A stretch of 64,000 bases of DNA from JBFWPF01 sp050250135 (GTDB lineage: Bacteria > Chlamydiota > Chlamydiia > Chlamydiales > JAFEGQ01), in NCBI GenBank assembly GCA_050250135.1, contig JBFWPF010000001.1, forward strand, positions 30,942 through 94,941, in the 5' to 3' direction. The first letter of the stretch is position 1. Each line of letters opens with the position of its first letter. This document shows, piece by piece, positions 26,447 to 34,501 of the stretch. The position numbers were made by a program, and so were the translations under genes. The notes under the pieces were generated by a model. It was given only the letters and a program-made list of their open reading frames with translations, was not told the DNA's origin and searched no databases.

Positions 26447-27012
26447 GACTTAAGGCCTTTATCGTCGGGCCGCATCCCCTTTTTCCCCTTCGCCCAGTTA
26501 GCGGGGCAGACCTCCCCGTTCTCTTCAAAGAAGAGGAGGGCATCGAGCATCCGAATCGCCTCATCGACCGACCGGCCGAGGGGGAGATCGTTGACCACCT
26601 GGTGGCGGACGATCCCCGACCGGTCGATCAGGAAGAGGCCCCGATAGGCCACCCCCTCCTCTCCATGGAGGACATCGTAGTCCCGGGCAATCGTCTTGTT
26701 GATATCGGAGACGAGGGGGTACTCGATCCCCTCAATTCCCCCTTGAGCCTTAGGGGTTCTGAGCCAGGCAAAGTGGGAGAAGTGGCTATCGACCGAACAG
26801 CCCACCACCTCACAGTTGCGCGCCTTAAAATCGCCTAGCCTCTCCTGAAAGGCGTGCAATTCGGTCGGACAGACGAAGGTGAAATCAAGGGGATAGAAGA
26901 AGAGAACGACATAGCGCCCCCGCATCTCCTCTAGTGAAAGGTCCACGACCTTGCCGCCCACCACCGCTTTCGTTTTGAAGGCTGGCGCCTCCTTACCCAC
27001 AAGTACACCCAT
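26425..27012 (-). CDS. ahpC: 2-Cys peroxiredoxin (AhpC/Prx type)
   Basis: 195 aa from the ATG at 27012, which has AGGAGG 7 nt upstream; the longer frame to 27072 would add a tail not found in the family. Peroxidatic cysteine in FVCPTELHAF (about residue 51) and resolving cysteine in GEVCPANWAKG near residue 170, with the conserved active-site Pro-Thr and Arg. It reduces hydrogen peroxide and alkyl peroxides in the cytosol; the thioredoxin-type reductant is not encoded nearby. The MBL-fold gene ends 11 bp upstream, so it is likely co-transcribed with it and perhaps with tRNA-Arg. C. trachomatis has ahpC, groEL2 and a DUF1343 gene consecutively (CT603-605); all three occur within 8 kb here. Confidence 0.93.
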   Translation of the reverse strand: MGVLVGKEAPAFKTKAVVGGKVVDLSLEEMRGRYVVLFFYPLDFTFVCPTELHAFQERLGDFKARNCEVVGCSVDSHFSHFAWLRTPKAQGGIEGIEYPLVSDINKTIARDYDVLHGEEGVAYRGLFLIDRSGIVRHQVVNDLPLGRSVDEAIRMLDALLFFEENGEVCPANWAKGKKGMRPDDKGLKSYFSAVR

Positions 27013-27022
27013 CTCACACCTC

Positions 27023-27622
27023 CTAATAAATCTCTTTTTCCCGACCCACTGTCGTTTTGGGCCCATGCCCACTGTAAATCACCGTCTCTGGCGGCAACCT
27101 AGCGATCCGCTCCAAGGAGGTCCCCATCCGCTCCGGCTCCGAGGTGGGGAGGGAGAGCGACCCGATCGCTCCCCGGAACAGCAGGTCACCACAAAAGAGG
27201 ATCCCCTCCTCCTCACAATAAAAGCAGACCAGGCCCGGGGCGTGCCCCGGGGTGTGAAGGACCCTAAAGGTGATCCCCCCCACCTTGATCTCCTCCCCAT
27301 CGCTTAGGAGGTGATCGGGCTCTCTTCCCGCAATCGCCCCGATAATGGGGGTTAACCCATCAGCGCCCGGATGGCGGAGATTTTCGGCATCCTCCGGATG
27401 GATGTAAACCTCAGCCCCAAAGTGGTCGGCCAGCTCCCCACAATCGGCGATATGGTCCCAGTGGGAGTGGGTAAGGAGAATTTTTCCTATACCCTTTCCC
27501 TCCTGCATAATTGAGGGGGCCGAGCCGGGCGGGCAGTCGATCAGGGCCCCTTCCCCCTCTGAGAGAACCAGATAACCGTTTGTGCTTAGGGGGCCTGACG
27601 TGAAGACCTTGATCTCAACCAT
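27023..27622 (-). CDS. Metallo-beta-lactamase-fold hydrolase (glyoxalase II-like)
   Basis: 199 aa. The zinc motif is LTHSHWDHIADCGEL (HxHxDH), with further ligands in HTPGHAPG, CGDLLF and SGHGPKT, so both metal sites look complete. The N-terminus VEIKVFTSGPLSTNGYLV is the normal beginning for this family, which fixes the start at 27622. It probably cleaves a thioester such as S-lactoylglutathione or a related metabolite; substrate is uncertain. The start codon touches the 3' end of the tRNA-Arg gene with no spacer, and no ribosome site is possible except inside the tRNA, whose 3' arm contains none at a suitable distance. Confidence 0.92.
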   Translation of the reverse strand: MVEIKVFTSGPLSTNGYLVLSEGEGALIDCPPGSAPSIMQEGKGIGKILLTHSHWDHIADCGELADHFGAEVYIHPEDAENLRHPGADGLTPIIGAIAGREPDHLLSDGEEIKVGGITFRVLHTPGHAPGLVCFYCEEEGILFCGDLLFRGAIGSLSLPTSEPERMGTSLERIARLPPETVIYSGHGPKTTVGREKEIY

Positions 27623-27696
27623 CGCACCGGAGAGGACTCGAACCTCTAACCGCCCGGTTCGTAGCCGGGTACTCTATCCGATTGAGCTACCGGTGC
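27623..27696 (-). tRNA. tRNA-Arg (anticodon ACG)
   Basis: 74 nt with a full cloverleaf on the minus strand: acceptor GCACCGG/CCGGTGC (27690-27696 with 27624-27630), D arm GCTC...GAGT, anticodon stem CCCGG/CCGGG with loop CTACGAA giving anticodon ACG (plus-strand 27660-27662), T arm AGAGG-TTCGAGT-CCTCT, discriminator G. No CCA is encoded. A plausible promoter on the minus strand lies near 27710-27740 (TTGCTC, 16 nt, TAATAA). Decodes CGU/CGC after deamination of A34 to inosine. Confidence 0.97.
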
Positions 27697-27799
27697 AGCA
27701 AAGGGCCCCATTATTAAGGCGAACCCCTTTTAGAGCAACGATGCCGTTGAGGCAAAAATTCGATTAAATGCTACGGTAAGTAAGTGATGTGAGGGCCTC

Positions 27800-29143
27800 A
27801 TGAAAGTCGTTATCGTCGGGGCGGGGGACATTGGGATTGCGATTGCCTCTCTCCTCTCGGCAGAAAACTACGACGTCATCCTAGTCGACCAGGATGCGCA
27901 CCGACTAGAGAAGGCCTCCGAAGATCTCGATATCGCGACGACGAGGGGATCGGGGACCGATTGGAAGGTGCTCGAGGAGCTCCAGGAGTTCACCCCCAGC
28001 ATGTTGATCGCCGTCACCGACAGTGACGAGATCAACCTCACCTGCTGCGCCATTGCTAAGGCCCTCGCCTACCCGATCACCGTCGCTAGAGTCCGGCAAG
28101 CCAGCTACGTCAGCAAGTCTCGCCTCGATTTCGGCCGCATTTTCTCGGTCGACCACTTTGTCAGCCCCGAGTACCTGGCCGCCCTGGACGTTGCGACCTA
28201 CGCCCTCAATTTGGGAGCCGTTAAAGTCCAGAATTTCGCGATGGGCTCGGTCCAGATGCGGACGCTAACTGTTCCCCAGAAATGGAAACGGGCGGGGATA
28301 CCGCTGGCCAAGCTTGATCTGCCCACCGGGGTGCTGGCGGGGCTGATCCACCGGCGGGATCATGAGGCGATCATCTTCCCCCATGGAGAGGATAGCTTCC
28401 GCCCCGGCGATGAGGTGACCTTAGTCGGGCAGACCGAACCGATGGAGGAGATCCACGAGTTTTTTGGGATGAAGCAAAAGCGGGTCGATTCGGCAGTGAT
28501 CATCGGCGGCGGGTTGATTGGAACCCAGGTGGCCCGCCTCCTCCTTGCCCACAACGTCAGGGTCCGCATCATTGAGAGGGACCGACAACTCTGCACTCTC
28601 TTGGCCGAACGGTTCCCCGAAGCGATCGTCATCCACCACGACGGCTCTAACCTAGAGTTTCTCCGCTCCCAGCGGATCGGAGATGCTGACATCACCATTG
28701 CGGCCACCCGAAGCGATGAAACCAATGTCTTTGCCGCCCTGTTGGCTCAAGAGGCAGGGGCCAAGCAGGTGGTCGCCGTGGTTTCGGAGGCCGCCGCGGT
28801 CGCTACCCTGACCCGCCATGGGATCACCCACATCGTCTCTCCCCGGAGCGTGGCCGCTAATCAGATCATCCAGATTGCGCAGTCAGAGTCGATCACCAGC
28901 TCCACCACCCTCTACGAAAACCGCGCCAAGGTGCTCGAGCTCACCGTTTCGATGAGGTCGAAGATCGTCGGTATCCCGCTCGCTCACCTCGCCCCCTACT
29001 TCCCCAAAGAGTTTCTTATCGCGGTGATCCAAAATAGGGGGCGAACGTTGATCGCCGATGGGAGGCGGATCCTCTGCCCTGGCGACACCGCCCTCGTGAT
29101 CACAAGCCCCAAACAGGTTGACGAGGTCCTCTCCCTATTTTGA
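27800..29143 (+). CDS. trkA: Trk potassium uptake NAD-binding regulator TrkA
   Basis: 447 aa cytosolic ring subunit with two tandem RCK modules. Module 1 begins KVVIVGAGDIGIAIASLL with the acidic end of strand two (VDQD), and module 2 begins DSAVIIGGGLIGTQVARLLL near residue 232; each is followed by a TrkA_C domain (EVTLVGQ ~205 and DTALVITSP at the end). It gates the TrkH channel according to NAD(H)/ATP. The trkH ATG follows the stop after a single base, making an operon trkA-trkH-GGCT. Confidence 0.95.
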   Translation: MKVVIVGAGDIGIAIASLLSAENYDVILVDQDAHRLEKASEDLDIATTRGSGTDWKVLEELQEFTPSMLIAVTDSDEINLTCCAIAKALAYPITVARVRQASYVSKSRLDFGRIFSVDHFVSPEYLAALDVATYALNLGAVKVQNFAMGSVQMRTLTVPQKWKRAGIPLAKLDLPTGVLAGLIHRRDHEAIIFPHGEDSFRPGDEVTLVGQTEPMEEIHEFFGMKQKRVDSAVIIGGGLIGTQVARLLLAHNVRVRIIERDRQLCTLLAERFPEAIVIHHDGSNLEFLRSQRIGDADITIAATRSDETNVFAALLAQEAGAKQVVAVVSEAAAVATLTRHGITHIVSPRSVAANQIIQIAQSESITSSTTLYENRAKVLELTVSMRSKIVGIPLAHLAPYFPKEFLIAVIQNRGRTLIADGRRILCPGDTALVITSPKQVDEVLSLF

Positions 29144-29144
29144 T

Positions 29145-30782
29145 ATGCAATTACGAGAAATATCGAGACTATTAGGCGCCTACCTCTTCTTCTTTGCAGC
29201 CACACTCTGTATTCCCCTGTTGCTGAGCCTCTACTTCGAGTGGTTTGACGACTCCTCTCCCTACCCTTCGACCACCTTTGCCTTCTTGATCAGCCTTCTC
29301 GTCTGCCTCGCCCTTGCGCTCCTCCTCCGCTGGATTGGGCGAAAGGGAAAAGGGAGCCTCTACCGGCGGGAGGCGCTCCTGATCGTGGTGATCATCTGGT
29401 TTCTCACAGGGATCGTGGCCGCCCTCCCCTTTACCCTCTCAGGGAGCTTGAGAAACCCCTTGGACGCCTATTTCGAAGTGATCTCGGGGCTCACTACCAC
29501 AGGGGCCTCCGTCATCACCGGAAAGGTCTACGATAGCAGCGGAAAAGAGATCCCTATCGAGACGACCATTAAAACCGATCCCCCTACCCGATACACCTAC
29601 TACGGAACCATCGCTCCCATCCGCGATGCGAGCGGAGAGATTATCCGAACCGGCGTCGAAGCGCTCCCCCCTGCCCTCCTCTTTTGGCGCTCCTTTCTCA
29701 ATTGGCTGGGCGGAATGGGGATCGTGGTCCTCTTCCTGGCTATCCTCCCTGCACTAGGGGTCGGTGGAAAGCTCCTCTATCAGGCCGAGGTCCCAGGGCC
29801 GGTCAAGGACTCCTTTACCCCTAGAATCCGGGGGACCGCCAGCCTGCTTTGGAAGATCTACATCCTCCTCTCCGTGCTCCAGGTCGTCCTCATGGTCGCC
29901 ACCAATGACCAGATCTCCCTCTTCCACTCGATCCTCGTCACCTTTGCCACCATCTCCACAGGGGGCTTTACCCCCCATAACAGCAGTATCGGCGCCTACA
30001 TCACCCCGACTACCCAGTGGATCGTCTGCGCCTTTATGGTGGTCGGTGGGCTCAACTTTGCCCACTATGTCCACCTCATTCGGCGGAAGATCTCCCGCCT
30101 TTGGGAACCCGAATTGGTCACCTACTTTGTCCTCCTGATCCTCTTTTCCGCCTTCGTCTCCTACAAGATCTTCGGAACCCCCCAAGACCTCCTCACCGGC
30201 CCTCCCACTGGCACCTATTCCCTTTCCGAGGCGATCCGCTACGGGACCTTTAACCTCGTCTCTTGCCAAACCTGCACCGGCTTTGCGACCGCCAACTTCG
30301 ATCTTTGGCCCTTTGCCACGCAGGTCCTCCTCCTAACGGCGATGTTTGTGGGCGGTATGTCGGGGTCAACGGCCGGTGGCATCAAGGTTGTCCGTCAGAC
30401 GATGTTTTTTAAGATCTTTCTCCACCGAGTCGAAGCGGTCTTCCGTCCCAATGCGGTTAGAGCCATTCGGGTGGGTCATGGGGAGATCGCTTATGATCGG
30501 GCCCTTACCGTTTGCACCTTCATCATCATCGTGATTGGCCTGGCGCTCATCGGCACCTTCCTCCTTGTTGTCGACGGTGTCGATCCCCAAACCTCCCTCT
30601 CGGTCAACGCCTGTATGCTCAACAACGTCGGCTTGGCCTTCCGCGCTGCCGGCCCTGAAGGGACTTTTGCCTTCCTCACCCCCTTTGGCAAATCGCTCTC
30701 CATCTTCTACATGGTCCTCGGCAGACTCGAGTACTTTGCCATTCTGATCCTCTTCCTCCCCTCATTTTGGAGATCAAAATGA
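29145..30782 (+). CDS. trkH: Trk/Ktr-type potassium channel subunit TrkH
   Basis: 545 aa from the ATG at 29145, the second base after the trkA stop. A multi-span inner-membrane protein with four M1-P-M2 units; pore-loop phrases include SGLTTTGASVITG, FATISTGGFTPHNSS, SCQTCTGFATANFD and NACMLNNVGLAFRAAGP, of which the first three keep the filter-type Thr/Gly pattern. The GMSGSTAGGIKVVR intramembrane loop that acts as a gate is present. The insert at ~140-175 (charged, KVYDSSGKEIPIE) is longer than in E. coli. It imports potassium using membrane potential under TrkA control. Confidence 0.95.
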   Translation: MQLREISRLLGAYLFFFAATLCIPLLLSLYFEWFDDSSPYPSTTFAFLISLLVCLALALLLRWIGRKGKGSLYRREALLIVVIIWFLTGIVAALPFTLSGSLRNPLDAYFEVISGLTTTGASVITGKVYDSSGKEIPIETTIKTDPPTRYTYYGTIAPIRDASGEIIRTGVEALPPALLFWRSFLNWLGGMGIVVLFLAILPALGVGGKLLYQAEVPGPVKDSFTPRIRGTASLLWKIYILLSVLQVVLMVATNDQISLFHSILVTFATISTGGFTPHNSSIGAYITPTTQWIVCAFMVVGGLNFAHYVHLIRRKISRLWEPELVTYFVLLILFSAFVSYKIFGTPQDLLTGPPTGTYSLSEAIRYGTFNLVSCQTCTGFATANFDLWPFATQVLLLTAMFVGGMSGSTAGGIKVVRQTMFFKIFLHRVEAVFRPNAVRAIRVGHGEIAYDRALTVCTFIIIVIGLALIGTFLLVVDGVDPQTSLSVNACMLNNVGLAFRAAGPEGTFAFLTPFGKSLSIFYMVLGRLEYFAILILFLPSFWRSK

Positions 30783-31528
30783 GGGGCATTCTCCTCCTGC
30801 TGCTCCTTACCACTCAGGGGTGGACCCCAAGCCGGCAGACCCAGGTGATCGGTTGCGCCGAAGCGGTCTATGAGAGCCTCGTATCAAGCTATCCCAGTTA
30901 CCACTACCCTTTTTTAGCGATCAAAACGGAGCGGCTCAAGGAGCAGAAGCAGGAGACCATTCTCCTCTTCAGTTACGGCAGCCTGATCAACCTCAAGTCG
31001 GCCCAGCAGACCCTTTCGGAGGAGGCGCTGGAGAGCCGCCAGCCTGCCATCGCCTTTGGTGTCCGTCGCCTATTCGATTACGACCCGACAAAGACGGCGC
31101 TCGGCCCTCCCAAAGACCCCAAGTACCGGGCGATGCTCAACCTCGAGAAAACGAAAGAGCCGAGCGATTTGGTCAACGGGGTGGTCCTTGAGGTGCCACG
31201 GGAGAACCTAGCCGATCTCTGCGAGAGGGAGGTCGGCTACGACCTTGTGCCGGTGGTCTATACCCTGTGGGAGGGGGCGTTAGCCCTTGAGCCGGGGAGG
31301 TGCCCCCCATTCGGCGTCGCCTACGCCTTTATGGCCCCTGAGGCCGAAAGAGGGGGAAGGGTTCGGGTCAACCGGAAGATCAAGCCCCGCCCCGACTACT
31401 ACAAGCTGGTGCGGGAGGGGGCTGCCGAATATGGCCCCGACTATCTGCAGCTCTTCATCAAGACCACCTACAAGGGAAACGGCAAGCCGGTCAACGATAG
31501 GGCCCTGCTTAAACGAGCAGGGCTATAG
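30779..31528 (+). CDS. Exported gamma-glutamylcyclotransferase-like protein
   Basis: 249 aa from the ATG that overlaps the trkH TGA (ATGA; GGAG 7 nt upstream). Residues 1-24 form a signal peptide or lipoprotein-like leader (LLLLLLTTQG; a cysteine follows at VIGC). The GGCT/AIG2 fold signature LLFSYGSLIN sits near residue 65, and LVNGVVLEVPRENLADLCEREVGYDLVPV carries the general-acid glutamate of the family. The C-terminal third (PDYYKLVREGAAEYGPDYLQLFIKTTY) is typical of an extended version. It may open gamma-glutamyl linkages on peptides outside the cytosol; a link with potassium transport is not obvious. It meets groEL tail to tail with a 6-bp overlap. Confidence 0.8.
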   Translation: MRGILLLLLLTTQGWTPSRQTQVIGCAEAVYESLVSSYPSYHYPFLAIKTERLKEQKQETILLFSYGSLINLKSAQQTLSEEALESRQPAIAFGVRRLFDYDPTKTALGPPKDPKYRAMLNLEKTKEPSDLVNGVVLEVPRENLADLCEREVGYDLVPVVYTLWEGALALEPGRCPPFGVAYAFMAPEAERGGRVRVNRKIKPRPDYYKLVREGAAEYGPDYLQLFIKTTYKGNGKPVNDRALLKRAGL

Positions 31529-33121
31529 CATTTCCGAGCTTTTCGATTCGGATTTGTCGGCAATCATCGCCGCTGTCGTCAAAAGAAGCCCCGCCACCGA
31601 TACAGCATTCAAGAGAGCGCTCTTTGTGACCAGTACCGGATCGATCACTCCCGCCTTCACCAGGTCCTCGTACTGGCCGGTAAGGCCATTGAAGCCAAAG
31701 GGCCCCTCCCTCTCATAGACCCGCTCGGCGACTAAAAGGCCCCGCTCGCCACAGTTATCGGCAATCGCCGCTAGCGGCGCGAAGGCGGCCTGGCGAAGCA
31801 TTTCGACCGCAAGCTGCTCCTCCCCCTCAAGGGTGAGGCTCTTTAGACCGCGAACCGCTCTCAAAAGGGCAACGCCGCCGCCAGGGACGATCCCCTCCGC
31901 AACCGCCGCTTTGGTCGCGTGGAGGGCATCCTCAACCCGCATCTTCTTCTCTTTCATCGCCGCTTCGGTAGCAGCCCCCACATTGATGACCGCAATCCCG
32001 CCTGTCAGTTTCGCAAGCCGCTCCTCAAGCTTCTCTCGGTCGTACTCGGAGGAGGCATTCTCGATTTCAACCCGAATCTGGGCCGCACGGGCCTTAATCC
32101 GCTTTGCCTCGCCCCGCCCCCCCACAATCGTCGTCTCCTCCTTGCTCAGGCTCACTCGGTCGGCCCGCCCCAGAACCTCGAGGCCAACCTTTTCCAGGTC
32201 GTACCCCGTCTCCTCTGAAACCACGGTGGCCCCGGTAACGGCCGCCATATCCTCCAGAAGGGCCTTGCGCCGCTCCCCAAAGCCGGGAGCTTTTGTGCTG
32301 CAAAGGGCCATTCCCCCCTTCAGCCGGTTGATCACTAGAGTCGCAAGCGCCTCATCCTCAATTGCTTCTGCAACTATCAGTAGGGGCTTGGCCCCCGCTT
32401 GAGCAACCTTTTCCAAAATCGGGACAAGCTCCATTGCGCTCGTCACTTTCCGATCGATCAGGAGAATCTGCGCCCCCTCAAATTCGACCCGCATCGTCTC
32501 GGGCTTATTCACAAAGTAGGGGGAGGAATAGCCCTGGTCGAACTGAATCCCTTCGACCACCTCGAGCTCGGTCTCCATCCCTTTTGCCTCGCCCGCTGTG
32601 ATGATCCCCTCCTTGCCTACCCGTTTCATCGCCTCGGAGATGATCGCCCCGATTTCGGGGTCGTTATTCGCTGAGATCGTCGCCACTTGAGCAATCTCCT
32701 CTGGGGTGCTCACTGGGGTAGCCAATCGATCGAGCTCTTCTGCCAGTTTTCGAGCAGCCCGGTCGAGCCCCCGTTTGATCGCCATCGGATCGGCTCCAGA
32801 GGCGACATTGCGCAAGCCCGCCGAGTAGATCGCCTCGGCCAAAACCACCGCTGTCGTGGTCCCATCCCCCGCCACATCGGCTGTCTTTGAGGCCACCTCT
32901 TTGACCAACTGAACCCCCATGTTCTCGAACGGATCGGGCAGGGCGATCTCTTTGGCGACCGTTACGCCGTCCTTAGTGGACTTTGGGCTGCCGTAAGGGG
33001 TACGGATCACCACATTGCGCCCCTTAGGACCCAGGGTTGCCCCAACTGCCCGGCGCAGGGTCTTGAGCCCCTTATGGACCGATTTCAACGCCTCTTGCTC
33101 AAACTGAAATCTTTTTGACAT
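31523..33121 (-). CDS. groEL: Chaperonin GroEL paralogue without the GGM tail
   Basis: 532 aa from the ATG at 33121 (AAGGGTGA about 9 nt upstream; the longer frame to 33163 is rejected). Family hallmarks are present: ATLGPKGRNVVI, VAGDGTTTAVVLAEAI with the ATP-hydrolysis aspartate, KAPGFGERRKALLEDMA, EYDREKLEERLAKLTGGIAVINVGAATE and EDALHATKAAVAEGIVPGGG. The C-terminus ends in IADKSESKSSEML instead of the Gly-Met repeat. No groES is adjacent, which suggests a second copy in the genome, as in Chlamydia where groEL2 (CT604) is a stand-alone paralogue between ahpC and a DUF1343 gene. Confidence 0.93.
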   Translation of the reverse strand: MSKRFQFEQEALKSVHKGLKTLRRAVGATLGPKGRNVVIRTPYGSPKSTKDGVTVAKEIALPDPFENMGVQLVKEVASKTADVAGDGTTTAVVLAEAIYSAGLRNVASGADPMAIKRGLDRAARKLAEELDRLATPVSTPEEIAQVATISANNDPEIGAIISEAMKRVGKEGIITAGEAKGMETELEVVEGIQFDQGYSSPYFVNKPETMRVEFEGAQILLIDRKVTSAMELVPILEKVAQAGAKPLLIVAEAIEDEALATLVINRLKGGMALCSTKAPGFGERRKALLEDMAAVTGATVVSEETGYDLEKVGLEVLGRADRVSLSKEETTIVGGRGEAKRIKARAAQIRVEIENASSEYDREKLEERLAKLTGGIAVINVGAATEAAMKEKKMRVEDALHATKAAVAEGIVPGGGVALLRAVRGLKSLTLEGEEQLAVEMLRQAAFAPLAAIADNCGERGLLVAERVYEREGPFGFNGLTGQYEDLVKAGVIDPVLVTKSALLNAVSVAGLLLTTAAMIADKSESKSSEML

Positions 33122-33149
33122 GGTCAAATCACCCTTGAGGTTTACCGAG

Positions 33150-33179
33150 AGTCTAGCCCCCACCGCCCCCTTTTGTCAA
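33150..33179 (-). promoter_or_regulatory. Promoter of groEL
   Basis: Minus strand: consensus -35 TTGACA (plus-strand 33174-33179), an 18-nt spacer, and TAGACT as -10 (33150-33155). The ATG follows at 33121. Confidence 0.65.
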
Positions 33180-33184
33180 GAATC

Positions 33185-33209
33185 TGGCACTTCAACATTT
33201 GAAGTGCCA
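33185..33209. promoter_or_regulatory. Perfect 11-bp inverted repeat upstream of groEL, CIRCE-like or terminator
   Basis: TGGCACTTCAA-CAT-TTGAAGTGCCA. Read with a 9-nt spacer it gives GCACT(T)-N9-(A)AGTGC, matching the inner six bases of each CIRCE half-site (TTAGCACTC-N9-GAGTGCTAA), and it sits just upstream of the groEL -35. It also lies directly after the stop of the DUF1343 gene and could terminate that transcript, but there is no T-run. Confidence 0.5.
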
Positions 33210-33217
33210 TCCCCTTA

Positions 33218-34435
33218 TTATTTATACAGGAGGTAGGGAGCTCTTCGCTTTTTGAACGCCTCTCGCTCCTTTCCATGAAGGCCGATCAGTTTCCAGGAGA
33301 TGTAGGGCTCGTCGGCTAGGATCTGGTAGAAGGCTTCACTCCCACTCGCCTTAGCCAACATCTCCCTATTCTTGGGGATCCCCTCCTTCACCTTTTCAGG
33401 GTAGAGGCTCTTGAGCACGCCGAGGATCAGAAACTGGGTTGAGGCCGGCTTGAAGGTGGCATAGTCGGTGATCACCAGCCGGACCCCATTGCAGAGCTGC
33501 CCTTTAAACCGCCCTGAGAAGGGGGTAAAGGCAAAGGGCTGAAACTGGATCCCTGCAAAACCCTGCTTATTGAGGGTCGCCGCCAGTTTCTCTCCATCGA
33601 TCCAGGGCGCACCGACCACCTTAAAGGGGAGGGTGTAGCCGACCCCAATGCTGATATTGGTCAACGCCTCACCCAAAAGACCCGTAGCGGGAAAGTAACA
33701 GGCGGTCTCCCAGTCGGGAATATTGGGGGAGAGGGGGGTCCAGGGGAGCTCACAGTCGGCAAAGCTCATCGACCGCTTCCACCCCTTCATCCGGATCACC
33801 TTAAGTTGGCAGCCGATCTGGTACTCCCCATTAAAGAACCGCGCCAGCTCTCCAATCGTCATCCCGTGGCAGTAGGGGACCTCGAGGTAGCCCAAGAAGG
33901 AGCGGAGCTTTTTCTCCAGCACCGGGCCATCGACCATCTGCCCATTGATGGGGTTAGGGCGATCGAGAACCACTACCGGGATCTTTGCCTTTGCCGCCTC
34001 CTCCATCGCATAGAAGAGGGTGGAAGCATAGGTGTAGTTCCGACTCCCCACATCCTGAATATCGAAGACCAATAAGTCGATCCCTTTCAACATCTCCGCT
34101 GTCGGCCTCCGGTAGGCACCGTAGAGGGAGTGCACGGGCACTCCATTGGGCAGCATCTCTCCTTTGACCACCTTTTCAGCATAGACCGCCCCATTAAGGC
34201 CATGCTCAGGAGCAAAGACCGCTCCTAGCTGATAGGGACCCACGTGGCGCTGAAAGAGGGCCAGGGTCGACTCCAGCTCGCCGCTCTGTCCCGTGTGGTT
34301 CGTGATCAGCCCCACCCTCTTTCCCTCCAGGGAGGAGAGGAGCTCTTTCTCGGAAAAGAGGCGGTCGACTCCCAGCTTCACCTGACCGAAAAGGGGGAGT
34401 GCGGCAAGCAGCAGGATAAGGACTCTTCTCAACAT
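33218..34435 (-). CDS. DUF1343 family exo-beta-N-acetylmuramidase-like protein (NamZ/YbbC)
   Basis: 405 aa with a signal peptide (RVLILLLAALPLFGQ). Family phrases in order: GKRVGLITNHTG, APEHGLNG, LLVFDIQDVGSRNYTYASTL, VVLDRPNPINGQMVDGP, YCHGMTIGELARFFNGEY, WTPLSPNIPDWE and GEALTNISIGVGYTLPF. Members of this family include NamZ, which releases N-acetylmuramic acid from peptidoglycan glycan ends, so a role in turnover of the reduced chlamydial septal peptidoglycan is plausible. C. trachomatis CT605 is the probable counterpart. It is divergent from the porin array, sharing a 66-bp intergenic region. Confidence 0.9.
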   Translation of the reverse strand: MLRRVLILLLAALPLFGQVKLGVDRLFSEKELLSSLEGKRVGLITNHTGQSGELESTLALFQRHVGPYQLGAVFAPEHGLNGAVYAEKVVKGEMLPNGVPVHSLYGAYRRPTAEMLKGIDLLVFDIQDVGSRNYTYASTLFYAMEEAAKAKIPVVVLDRPNPINGQMVDGPVLEKKLRSFLGYLEVPYCHGMTIGELARFFNGEYQIGCQLKVIRMKGWKRSMSFADCELPWTPLSPNIPDWETACYFPATGLLGEALTNISIGVGYTLPFKVVGAPWIDGEKLAATLNKQGFAGIQFQPFAFTPFSGRFKGQLCNGVRLVITDYATFKPASTQFLILGVLKSLYPEKVKEGIPKNREMLAKASGSEAFYQILADEPYISWKLIGLHGKEREAFKKRRAPYLLYK

Positions 34436-34501
34436 AACCTTCCCCGTTTACCCCCTATTATGCTATCAGAGCTCTATCTGTGGATACCTTGTGGGTAAAA
34501 A

